64,000 nucleotides of DNA from Sphaerisporangium rufum (GTDB taxonomy: Bacteria > Actinomycetota > Actinomycetes > Streptosporangiales > Streptosporangiaceae): assembly GCF_016863395.1 (NCBI RefSeq), contig NZ_BOOU01000024.1:78688-142687 (forward strand), given 5' to 3'. The notes beneath the pieces are model-generated. The model made no database searches, was not told the origin of the DNA, and saw nothing but the letters and a program-made list of their open reading frames with translations. Position numbers and translations under genes: made by a program. Positions 17,451-25,014 of this stretch are shown piece after piece (positions within the stretch are counted from its first letter, which is position 1; each line of letters starts with the position of its first letter).

Positions 17451-18199
17451 TGAGTGCTGCATTAATATTTGTCTGCTCGAATGATGTGGGGCCCTATCTT
17501 AATGCCCTAGCGTATCTGAGTGACAAGCACAATATCTCCGACTTTAAATTCGTTTTTGTTACTGGTGCAATGATTGAAGGGCCGCAAACAAGTTTTGTCG
17601 AGACTATTGTGCTGGCCCTGGAGGATCTAGCCAGCGGGACCTATGAGAAAAGGTGCGTGGAGATCGACGCTCGGACTGCCGGGCAATATGCAACACTTGC
17701 TGCCAACTTGAAATCGAACTCAAGATCCACTGAGGTCGTATCGTTGGATGAGTTACCCGATCTATTAGCTAAGCAGGTAGCGGAGACGGGGCGAGCCAAA
17801 CTCTTCGTGGACGTTACAGGTTTGCCGAAGATCCTTATGGCGCGTGTGCTGCTAGTATGTCTTGTTGGCGGTTTCCATGTTTACGCCTTTGAGTTGCGAC
17901 ACCGGGTTGATCGCGAATTCCCGGAGCGGTCTCTCTATTTTGCGATGCCGCCTGGCGCTTTTGACTATCCTCCGCTTGCGCGAGATCTCGCCGTGCATAA
18001 TAGTGTTCGACAGCTCATTAATGTGAGGCGAGTTCTATGGATAACTGCCATGGTGTCGCTGGTGGGAGTCGTTTGCTTTGCAACGTTGTTACTTATTGAT
18101 TCAAGTAACACCGTGTTGGCGGTAGTTGGCCTCGCGGCCAACATCATAGGCATTGCTAGCGGCGCATTGCAGGCCTTGGCGACAAGATCTGGACCGTAA
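17450..18199 (+). CDS. CARF-like sensor with two C-terminal transmembrane helices (predicted effector of mCpol)
   Basis: The product is 249 residues. Residues 1-40 form a Rossmann-type start (ALIFVCSNDVGPYLNALAYL, then FKFVFVTGA). Residues 118-127 read LFVDVTGLPK, the D-x-TG-x-x-K turn typical of CARF nucleotide-binding domains, followed by helix and strand (ARVLLVCLVGGFHVYAFELR). Residues about 195-216 and 221-242 are two hydrophobic helices separated by a short loop. The simplest reading is a membrane effector whose pore or oligomer state is controlled by the nucleotide made by the mCpol next to it. It is coupled to mCpol by a TAATG overlap and shares the low G+C content (17461-17520 is 26/60 G+C). 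CARF assignment is by motif and predicted fold only. Confidence 0.75.
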   Translation: MSAALIFVCSNDVGPYLNALAYLSDKHNISDFKFVFVTGAMIEGPQTSFVETIVLALEDLASGTYEKRCVEIDARTAGQYATLAANLKSNSRSTEVVSLDELPDLLAKQVAETGRAKLFVDVTGLPKILMARVLLVCLVGGFHVYAFELRHRVDREFPERSLYFAMPPGAFDYPPLARDLAVHNSVRQLINVRRVLWITAMVSLVGVVCFATLLLIDSSNTVLAVVGLAANIIGIASGALQALATRSGP

Positions 18200-18685
18200 G
18201 CCGCGCTGGAGCACCGCTGCATCGCCTATGGCAAGGCCAGGGTGAGCATCAAGTAAGGTGAGCATTCGCCGATCTGAAGCACATCCGCGCCGAGGGCAGC
18301 GAGGGGCAGGGCCGCTGATCGCTCTCCTCCTAGCAGGCCACGCTGCGCCGTCTGGACAAGGCGCTCTCCGCGTTCTTCGCCCGTGTCAAGGCCGGGCGCA
18401 TCCCGTGATCCCCCCTCAAGCCCGGAGGATGCATCTGACCGGCCGGTACGGTCCTGGGGCGTGTTGCAGCAAGGGATGGACGCGGAGGGGCGATGACCTC
18501 GTGATCAGGCCGTGGCAGGATCTCGCGGGCAAGGCGATGAATCCTGTATCAACGAGACGCGGCGTTCGAGGGCTATCGCCGTCTCGTCCGGTTCGACCGT
18601 GGACGGGTCCATGGCCGGTCGTCGTCCTCCGTCTGAGAAGCCTCGGAAACGTCCGAGACCGACTTATGCAAGATCACCCCATCAG
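18200..18685. other. Decayed stretch with IS605-type remnant
   Basis: No intact gene. The first part contains the TnpB-like fragment listed separately. From about 18420 to 18685 I see only fragments of open frame without motifs. The stretch separates the mCpol cassette from an IS701-family element, so the cassette is flanked by mobile-element debris on both sides. Confidence 0.5.
18330..18410 (+). pseudogene. TnpB-like fragment
   Basis: A frame here reads ATLRRLDKALSAFFARVKAG followed by RIP, which resembles the N-terminal segment of TnpB (L-x-x-L-D-x-A-x-x-x-F-F-x-R-x-K-x-G) of IS200/IS605 elements. Stops precede it and no RuvC motifs follow, so it is only a scrap. TnpB is an RNA-guided nuclease in intact elements; nothing functional remains here. 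Confidence 0.45.
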
Positions 18686-20195
18686 TACTCCAGCCGCATT
18701 TAGTGATCGATGAGGCGTTGCCGCTGGCGGTCGTGGTGGCAGCGGCGAGCACGTGCTTGGTGGCGGCCTCGCCAGTGTGACCAGTGGATGCGGTGCCCGG
18801 CAGGGTGGCGGGGCCGGTTCAGGTGGGCGTGCAGGCGGCGGATCTCGTTGACGGTGAGCGGGATCAGCTCGCCGGGATCATCCTTGTTCGCACTGTTGGT
18901 TGCTGATTGTCCGTTCGTCTTGGGCCCCCTGTGTGGCGGGGCCGTCGTGGACCTAGCCATGATCACCTCGCGAAGTGGCAGGTGGGCTCGCCGCGGCAAG
19001 GAAGGCCAGATGGGCGTGGGCGACCATCGCCAAGGTGACGTGCCGATACCAGGCGATGTGCTTACGGACCTGGTAGTGATCCAGGCCGACCTCGTTCTTG
19101 GCTGCCTGGAAGCACTCCTCCACACTCCATCTGGACCCCGCGACCCGTACCAACTCGGGCAAGCCGACCGGACGCGTCGCATAACAGCGGTAGAAGGCCA
19201 CATCGGTGGGGTCGGTGATCGACCGCCGGGCGAGCATCCACTCCCGCACGCCCAGCCCGATCCACGCCCAGTCGTACAACCGCTCGCCCTTGGCCCCCGG
19301 CCCGCAGGAGTACCGCTGCCAGGCATCGGCTCCCACCGCGGCGAAAGCACGATCGGCTCGCGTCTTGACACCCGCGACCACCAGCGGATGAGCCCGCGAG
19401 ACGGCGAACACGTGATTCAGGCCCCGCCGCCGGCAGCGCGCACGAGGCGTGGGGTTGTCGCCGTACCTCATCCCCGGTCACCCACCCGAACACCAGCAGC
19501 GGATCATCGGCGGCCCGCTCGATCATGCGCCATGCCAACTCCGGCTTGGTGGCGAACTCCGTCCCGGCCGCCACCCCCCGCATCGGCCAGCCGATCAGGG
19601 GCACCGAACCACGACTCGGGCAGGTACAACTCCCGGTCGATCAGCACCCGCTGCCGATCAGGGGTCACATACGAGCAGAACACCCCGATCCGACAGTTGG
19701 TGATCTTCCCGGCGGTGCCGGTGTACTGCCGCTGCACCCCCGCCGAACCCGGCCCTGCCTCTCAAAACCGGTATCGTCGACCACCAGCACACCGGCAAGG
19801 GAACCGATCCGCTCGGCGACCTGGGCCCAAAACGCGTCCCGCGCCTCATCGGCGTCCCACCGGGCGTGATTGAGCAGCCGCTGCATCCCGTCCGGAGTCG
19901 CATCACCGGCGAACTCCTCCAGCGACCAGCCGTTCTTGCGCTCCAGCGAGCTCAGCAGGCCCCCCAGATAGCCCCGAGCCCGCAGCCGTGGCTCACGCCT
20001 CCCGAAGCAGGAGGCCACCACCTGCGCGAACAGCTCCTCCAGCCCATCGGCCCAAACCGACGGGTCGATCTCCACTACAGTGGACGGCACGGCCACCACC
20101 GGTCATATGGTTCCAACACACCCACATGATCACAGCGGTGGCCGTCTCACGTCCCGGCCTCCATCAACCCGAGATCTCCACGTGCGGCTGGAGTA
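18686..20195 (-). mobile_element. IS701-family element, decayed
   Basis: A 13-bp perfect terminal match, TACTCCAGCCGCA at 18686-18698 and its complement TGCGGCTGGAGTA at 20183-20195, frames a broken transposase. The size of about 1.5 kb fits the family. Exact outer bases and the target duplication could not be fixed. Confidence 0.75.
18700..20099 (-). pseudogene. IS701-family transposase with several frameshifts
   Basis: Coding sequence runs right to left through at least four frame changes. The N-terminal part (20099 to about 19750) has MQRLLNHARWDADEARDAFW and [14 protein letters not shown] with the first catalytic Asp. It is followed in another frame by [19 protein letters not shown], then by [20 protein letters not shown] with VFGWVTGDEV, then by AWQRYSCGPGAKGERLYDWA to SRWSVEECFQAAKNEVGLDH (catalytic Glu), and a tail with LTVNEIRRLHAHLNRP. 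The gene is dead. Confidence 0.85.
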
Positions 20196-20232
20196 TTAGG
20201 GTGTTCTTCCGCATGCCTCGGAGGGGTCCGAT

Positions 20233-21312
20233 ATGAACTTCGCCGCCGCGTCGCACCCTGTCGCCTTCAGCGCCTACTACTCGCTGGTGTTCCCGGCCAT
20301 GCGGGACGCCGCACGCGTGCCCCTCCGGCGGGCCCGGCACAACGGAGCCCCCTGCGGTGGCATCGACCGGCGATACCTCTGTGACGACTGCGTATCCGAC
20401 ATTCACGACCGAATGTTGGCCGGCTATGAGCGGCTCGGACGGGCCACTGACGGTCGTCCACCACGTACCCGGACCGGCGAGACCGTCCACGAGATGGAGC
20501 CCGCCGTGCGCTGGATGACTTCGCTGGTAGCCGACCCGGCGGGTTGGGAACGATCCATTCGCCGGCTCCGCAACCGGCCGGTGGACGGCGAACCGGCCGG
20601 CCTGCGCGCCGCCCGCGCGCAGCTCGTCTACTACCCGTTGCAGAAGCTGGAGGCAGAGACCCGGCGAGCCGACGCCATCAGCCGCGGCGGTGCGGCCCAC
20701 CCCCGTCGCGACCTCACCGCCAGCCGCTGGGCCACGCCGCTCCGGGAGAACCCCGCCGCCCTGGACCTGCTCATCGACGCGATCGAGCGTCTCCGGTGCG
20801 GCGCGACCGACCCGTACGCCATCCCTCGCCGCCTGCTGGACCAGTACGACCTCGACCTGCCGGCCGCCTGGCAACTGCTGCGCGCGGCTTTCGACCGGCT
20901 GCGCGCCGTACGCCGCGACTTCTACATCGCCAACGTCGCCGTCCACATCGACAAGGACGCCGCCACCGGAGATCTCATCAACCCTCCGCAGACCCCAGAG
21001 GAGCTGCTGATCGAAGCGGAAGATCAGTCCGACGCCCGTCACGCCGTCACCAAGCTCATCCAGGGCTCGGAAGGCACCGTGTACCGCGCCCTCCTGACAC
21101 GGATCTGCGCCGCCGACACCCGAGGCGGCGAGGGCGTCGTCCCGTGGACGGCGCGCACCTTCTCCTACGACGAAGCGAAGGCCGCCACCTTCGTCCGGGC
21201 CCATGTCCACCTCGCCGTCCAGGCCGGCCTCGACTGGACCGAGACCCAGACCTCGGCGACACCCCGCCGCCGGACCTCCCGTCCGGAGCCCGCGGCATGC
21301 GAACCGTCATAG
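20233..21312 (+). CDS. Protein of unknown function, 359 residues
   Basis: ATG at 20233 follows CGGAGGGGTCCGAT, a strong ribosome site, and codon use is typical of the host. I do not recognise a family. The N-terminus has FSAYYSLVFPAMRDAARVPL, faintly like the first helix of ECF-type sigma factors, and a CDDC pair near residue 50. The rest is charged and alpha-helical. It starts about 38 bp after the right end of the IS701 remnant and stops about 60 bp before the array 4 leader, so it might belong to the CRISPR-proximal accessory block. No transmembrane segment or signal peptide is visible. Confidence 0.65.
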   Translation: MNFAAASHPVAFSAYYSLVFPAMRDAARVPLRRARHNGAPCGGIDRRYLCDDCVSDIHDRMLAGYERLGRATDGRPPRTRTGETVHEMEPAVRWMTSLVADPAGWERSIRRLRNRPVDGEPAGLRAARAQLVYYPLQKLEAETRRADAISRGGAAHPRRDLTASRWATPLRENPAALDLLIDAIERLRCGATDPYAIPRRLLDQYDLDLPAAWQLLRAAFDRLRAVRRDFYIANVAVHIDKDAATGDLINPPQTPEELLIEAEDQSDARHAVTKLIQGSEGTVYRALLTRICAADTRGGEGVVPWTARTFSYDEAKAATFVRAHVHLAVQAGLDWTETQTSATPRRRTSRPEPAACEPS

Positions 21313-21372
21313 CGGGGTCGGAGGGACACCAACAGGAACACGTAAGGCCCGTCGCGACGCCTTTATGATTAT

Positions 21373-21479
21373 GGAATTGCAGCGAACCTCCGGGGTATTC
21401 TGCACAACCGGAGGTCCACTGCAAAACACCGCCGCCCAACCCCATCGCAAGGCGCCCCAACCAGGTTCTTTACCCTGGG
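21373..21479 (+). promoter_or_regulatory. Leader of CRISPR array 4 with palindrome
   Basis: This leader is the most diverged of the four, yet it keeps the palindrome: TTGCAGCGAACCTCCGG (21377-21393) against CCGGAGGTCCACTGCAA (21408-21424), which pair at 15 of 17 positions. The palindrome ends 53 bp from the first repeat as in arrays 1 and 3. TTTACCCTGGG replaces TTTACCGTGGG at the repeat junction. Confidence 0.85.
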
Positions 21480-21909
21480 GTCCTCATCGCCCCTACGAGG
21501 GGTCGCAACGCCTGTACGGGGTGCCGGCCGTCGCGAAGTACGTCCAGTCCTCATCGCCCCTACGAGGGGTCGCAACAGCGCTGGGGAGGCGCCGACGATG
21601 AGTGATGACCTGCGTCCTCATCGCCCCTACGAGGGGTCGCAACCGATGTGCTGGCCGTGGTAGATGTGGGTTTCGTCGTCCTCATCGCCCCTACGAGGGG
21701 TCGCAACGCGGTGACGGTGGGCCCGTCGACCACCGCGGCGTCCGGGTCCTCATCGCCCCTACGAGGGGTCGCAACTACGACAGCTCGCCGGCCGCGACGC
21801 GCGTCTTGAGCTGCGTCCTCATCGCCCCTACGAGGGGTCGCAGCTTCCAGAGCGTCCCCTTGGGCTGCAGTATGTTCCAGTCTTCATCGCTCCTACGAGG
21901 GGTCAAAAT
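21480..21909 (+). CRISPR. CRISPR array 4: 7 repeats, 6 spacers
   Basis: Repeats start at 21480, 21547, 21614, 21678, 21746, 21815 and 21880. The first five match the array 1 consensus. The sixth ends GTCGCAGC (one change in the handle), and the last is degenerate (GTCTTCATCG, CTCCTACGAGGGG, TCAAAAT). Spacers are 34-39 bases. Repeat identity means the single cas operon at 3.1-11.1 kb can process these transcripts, although the array is about 10 kb away. Confidence 0.97.
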
Positions 21910-21973
21910 TCTGCTGCCGTCCGGCTCGTTGGCTAGATCCAATTGTCGGTGAGGGCTGCCAGGATGGGGGACC

Positions 21974-22132
21974 ATGATGGACACCTGCTCCGGGCGGACC
22001 GATGTCGCGTCCGTGCACGTCGGCGCGGACGACAACCTGCTCGTCGTCCCGCACATTCTGCCCCTGCGGGTGCCGCGTGAGGCGTTGACGCTGACCGTCG
22101 CCGAATGGTTGGGCATTACGCACACCCCGTGA
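21974..22132 (+). CDS. Small hypothetical protein (52 residues)
   Basis: ATG at 21974 follows GGATGGGGGACC. The product begins MMDTCSGRTDVASVHVGADD and continues NLLVVPHILPLRVPREALTL and TVAEWLGITHTP. The frame has host-like codon use. I do not recognise it. It is the first gene after array 4. Confidence 0.45.
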   Translation: MMDTCSGRTDVASVHVGADDNLLVVPHILPLRVPREALTLTVAEWLGITHTP

Positions 22133-22429
22133 AAGCGGGCGTCCCGCAGGGCATGGCTGGTCGGCCGTGCCGGGGCACCGGCGGCGGGGGCTGAAATTTA
22201 CAAATGGCGGTTCGGTGGTCTCGGGCTGCTACCAGGGCGAATGCTGCCCGGCTGAAGGGTTCGCGGCTCTTACGTTAAGGCGTTGTTGACCGGTTAACCG
22301 GAGATGCCCGTACTTTCGTGGCGAATCCTTACGCGAGGCCGATCGGTCGCCGTCCCGGGGCCGGCGGAGAGACTCCGCAATGTCCGGTGCCGTCCGGTCC
22401 CGCATGCCCTCCTGGAAGGGGAGTCAGGC

Positions 22430-23773
22430 ATGGCATCGAGCAAGCAGGGCCGGTCGATCCTGGCGGCGGCCGCCGCGATGGTGGCGGCCACGGCCGGGGT
22501 CGTGGCGGCGACGTCCGGGGCGGCGACGGCCGCCGCGGGCTGCGCGGTGAAGTACACGATCGGCTCGCAGTGGGCCGGCGGGTTCACCGCGAGCATCGAC
22601 ATCACAAATCTCGGGGACGCGGTGTCGAGCTGGCGGCTGGGCTGGTCCTTCGGCGCCGGGCAGCAGGTGACCAGCGGCTGGAACGCGAGCTTCACCCAGA
22701 GCGGCGCGGCGGTGACCGCCACCAACGTCTCCTATAACGGGTCCCTCGGCACCGGTGCGAGCGTGTCGATCGGGTTCCAAGGGAGCTGGAGCTCGGCCAA
22801 CCCGGTGCCTGCGGCGTTCACCCTGAACGGGGTGGCCTGCACCGGTGACGTCGGCGGCCCCGGCCCGACGCAGTCCCCGACCCAGTCGCCCACCCAGACG
22901 CCCACGCACGGTCCCACCCCGCCGCCACCGCCGAGCGGCCTGGTCGGCTGGGCGACGCAGAACGGCGGGACCACCGGCGGTGGCGGCGCCGGCACCGTGA
23001 CGGTGAACAACGCCTCGGCGCTGACCTCGGCCATCCAGGGGACCAACGCCTCGGTGGTGCAGGTGTCCGGCACGATCTCGTGTTCGGGCATGCTGAAGGT
23101 GGGGTCGAACAAGACCATCGTCGGCGCCTCCGGGGCGGCGATCGTCGGCTGCGGGCTGAACGTGAACCAGGCGTCGAACGTCATCATCCGGAACCTGAAC
23201 TTCCGGAACTGGGACGACGACGCGATCAACGTGCAGTACTCGAAGAACGTGTGGATCGACCACAACACGCTGTCCAACGGGTACGACGGCGCCGTCGACG
23301 TCAAGCGCGGCAGCGACTACGTCACCGTGTCGTGGAACAAGGTGTTCAGCCACAACAAGACGATGCTGCTCGGCCACGACGACGGCAACGGTAGCGAGGA
23401 CCGCGGGCACCTGCGGGTGACGTACCACCACAACTGGTTCGACGGCACCACCCAGCGGCACCCGCGGGTGCGGTTCGGCAACCCGGTGCACGTGTTCAAC
23501 AACTACTACTACAACAACAGCGGGTACGGCGTGGCGTCCACGATGGAGGCCGGCGTGCTGGTCGAGGGTAACTACTTCGAGAACGTCAAGGACCCCTACC
23601 ACCGGGGTGAGGGCGACTCGCCGGGCGGCAGCCTGGTGGCCCGGGACAACTACAAGGTGAACTCCGGGGCCGGCGACACGGGCGGCAGCGTCGCGTCCAT
23701 TCCGTACTCGTACACGCTGGACAGCGCTTCCAGCGTGAAGTCCGTCGTGACGGGCGGCGCCGGCGCGCGCTGA
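22430..23773 (+). CDS. Secreted pectate lyase (PL1) with N-terminal CBM2
   Basis: The product is 447 residues. It should cleave polygalacturonate by beta-elimination outside the cell. ATG at 22430 follows GGAAGGGGAG. Residues 1-37 are a signal peptide (basic start, alanine-rich core). Residues about 39-140 are a family 2 carbohydrate-binding module (CAVKYTIGSQWAGGFTASID ... SWRLGWSF). A Pro/Thr linker follows, then the parallel beta-helix lyase with NVWIDHNTLSNG and YHHNWFDGTTQRHPRVRFG, the typical PL1 calcium and catalytic Arg region. A perfect 15-bp hairpin ends the transcript. Confidence 0.93.
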   Translation: MASSKQGRSILAAAAAMVAATAGVVAATSGAATAAAGCAVKYTIGSQWAGGFTASIDITNLGDAVSSWRLGWSFGAGQQVTSGWNASFTQSGAAVTATNVSYNGSLGTGASVSIGFQGSWSSANPVPAAFTLNGVACTGDVGGPGPTQSPTQSPTQTPTHGPTPPPPPSGLVGWATQNGGTTGGGGAGTVTVNNASALTSAIQGTNASVVQVSGTISCSGMLKVGSNKTIVGASGAAIVGCGLNVNQASNVIIRNLNFRNWDDDAINVQYSKNVWIDHNTLSNGYDGAVDVKRGSDYVTVSWNKVFSHNKTMLLGHDDGNGSEDRGHLRVTYHHNWFDGTTQRHPRVRFGNPVHVFNNYYYNNSGYGVASTMEAGVLVEGNYFENVKDPYHRGEGDSPGGSLVARDNYKVNSGAGDTGGSVASIPYSYTLDSASSVKSVVTGGAGAR

Positions 23774-23799
23774 TCCCGTCGCGTCACCGACTCCCAGGG

Positions 23800-23834
23800 C
23801 GGTTCCGGCGCCGGAGCATCCGGCGCCGGAACCG
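23800..23834 (+). terminator. Perfect 15-bp hairpin terminator
   Basis: CGGTTCCGGCGCCGG pairs perfectly with CCGGCGCCGGAACCG around the loop AGCAT, about 25 bp after the pectate lyase stop. It probably also serves the convergent methyltransferase gene. Confidence 0.85.
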
Positions 23835-23927
23835 GGCGCGCACCTGGCCGGGCCGGGCGTGCGCAGCCGGCCGGCCGCGCCGGGTCAGGCCGGCCGGGGC
23901 GGGCGGTGGCCGTTTCGGTGTCCGGGG

Positions 23928-24752
23928 CTAGGGCTTGCGGGCGAGGCCGCCGGCGCAGGCGATGTCGCGGGGGGTGTCCCAGGGGTCGGGGCGCCAGTGG
24001 GTCACCGGGACGACGCCGGGGTCCACCAGGTCGAAGCCGGTGAAGTAGCCGGCGATCAGCTCCGGGCTGCGCGGGGTGTAGGGGGTGACGCCCTTGCGGG
24101 CGTTGTGCGTGCTCAGGGCCTGGACGTAGTCGGGGTCGGTGTCGCTGCCGTCGTACAGCGCCAGGTAGCTGCCGGACGGCAGCGCGGCCATCAGCCGGTC
24201 CACGACCGAGCGCGCCTCGTCGTAGTCGGGGACGAGCCCGAGGATGCCCATCAGCATGAGCGCGGTGGGCCGGGTGAAGTCCAGCGTGCGGGCCGCCTCG
24301 CGCAGGATGAGCTCGGGGTCGCGGACGTCGGCCTCGATGTAGTCGGTCGCGCCCTGCGGGGTGCTGGTGAGCAGCGCCTGGGCGTGCACCAGCACCAGCG
24401 GGTCGTTGTCGACGTAGACGATCCGCGACTCGGGCGCCACCCGCTGGGCTACCTCGTGGGTGTTGTCGACGGTGGGCAGGCCGGTGCCGATGTCGAGAAA
24501 CTGCCGGATGCCCGCCTCCTCGGCCAGGTGGCGCACGCAGCGGCGCAGCATGTGCCGGGAGTGCAGCGCGACGTCGGCCATGCCGGGGAAGATCTCGCGG
24601 ATCCGGTCGCCGGCCTGCCGGTCGGCGGGGTAGTTGTCCTTGCCGCCGAGCATGTAGTTCCAGATCCGCGCCGAGTGCGGCACCGAGGTGTCGATCTCCA
24701 CCGGCCCGGCACCGCCGGACGCCGGGCGCGGGACGGACAAGTCGTCGGCCAT
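23928..24752 (-). CDS. SAM-dependent methyltransferase (Methyltransf_19/DUF574 family)
   Basis: The product is 274 residues. ATG at 24752 (minus strand) follows GAGGAGACCC. The family signature is clear: ARIWNYMLGGKDNYPADRQAG, then FLDIGTGLPT (SAM-binding glycine loop), VYVDNDPLVL (motif II) and DYIEADVRDP. Members are abundant in actinomycetes and their substrates are mostly unknown. It stands alone, convergent with the pectate lyase at 22430 and divergent from the second pectate lyase. Confidence 0.9.
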   Translation of the reverse strand: MADDLSVPRPASGGAGPVEIDTSVPHSARIWNYMLGGKDNYPADRQAGDRIREIFPGMADVALHSRHMLRRCVRHLAEEAGIRQFLDIGTGLPTVDNTHEVAQRVAPESRIVYVDNDPLVLVHAQALLTSTPQGATDYIEADVRDPELILREAARTLDFTRPTALMLMGILGLVPDYDEARSVVDRLMAALPSGSYLALYDGSDTDPDYVQALSTHNARKGVTPYTPRSPELIAGYFTGFDLVDPGVVPVTHWRPDPWDTPRDIACAGGLARKP

Positions 24753-24833
24753 TGGGTCTCCTCGCCTGGGTGATGGTCGGAAGGCTATCCCGGGGGACCG
24801 CGCCCGCGGCAGGTGCGCCGGGTGGTTGATCGA

Positions 24834-24847
24834 TTGAAAGTTTCCGG
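24834..24847. promoter_or_regulatory. Candidate operator TTGAAAGTTTCCGG
   Basis: It contains the perfect 9-base palindrome GAAAGTTTC about 170 bp upstream of the second pectate lyase. The spacing pattern TGAA-NN-TTTC-N-GG recurs at 29217-29230 between the GH9 gene and a LacI-type regulator, so the LacI protein may bind both. Confidence 0.4.
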
Positions 24848-24963
24848 TGCGGCCCGCGATGGCGGGGGCCGCCCCGATGGTGAGGTGCGGGATCGCACCA
24901 CAGGTCGGGACGGGGCGATAAGGCGCTTGACGGGCGGAGAGGTGGTGTCTACGGTCGGGCAAC

Positions 24964-24998
24964 GTTCATGAGGATGAATGCGATTCACATACATGAAC
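24964..24998. promoter_or_regulatory. Imperfect palindrome just before the second pectate lyase
   Basis: GTTCAT (24964-24969) and ATGAAC (24993-24998) enclose TGAAT-GCG-ATTCA (24975-24987). The whole 35-bp unit pairs at 12 of 16 positions per arm. It lies immediately before the ribosome site GGAGGAG, so it may be an operator overlapping the transcript start or an RNA hairpin in the leader. Confidence 0.45.
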
Positions 24999-25014
24999 AG
25001 GAGGAGCCCTGACC

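Noticed and set aside
18475..18510. GGAGGGGCGATGACCTCG resembling a CRISPR repeat
   Set aside because: Only 11 consecutive bases agree and no second copy or leader is nearby; taken as chance.
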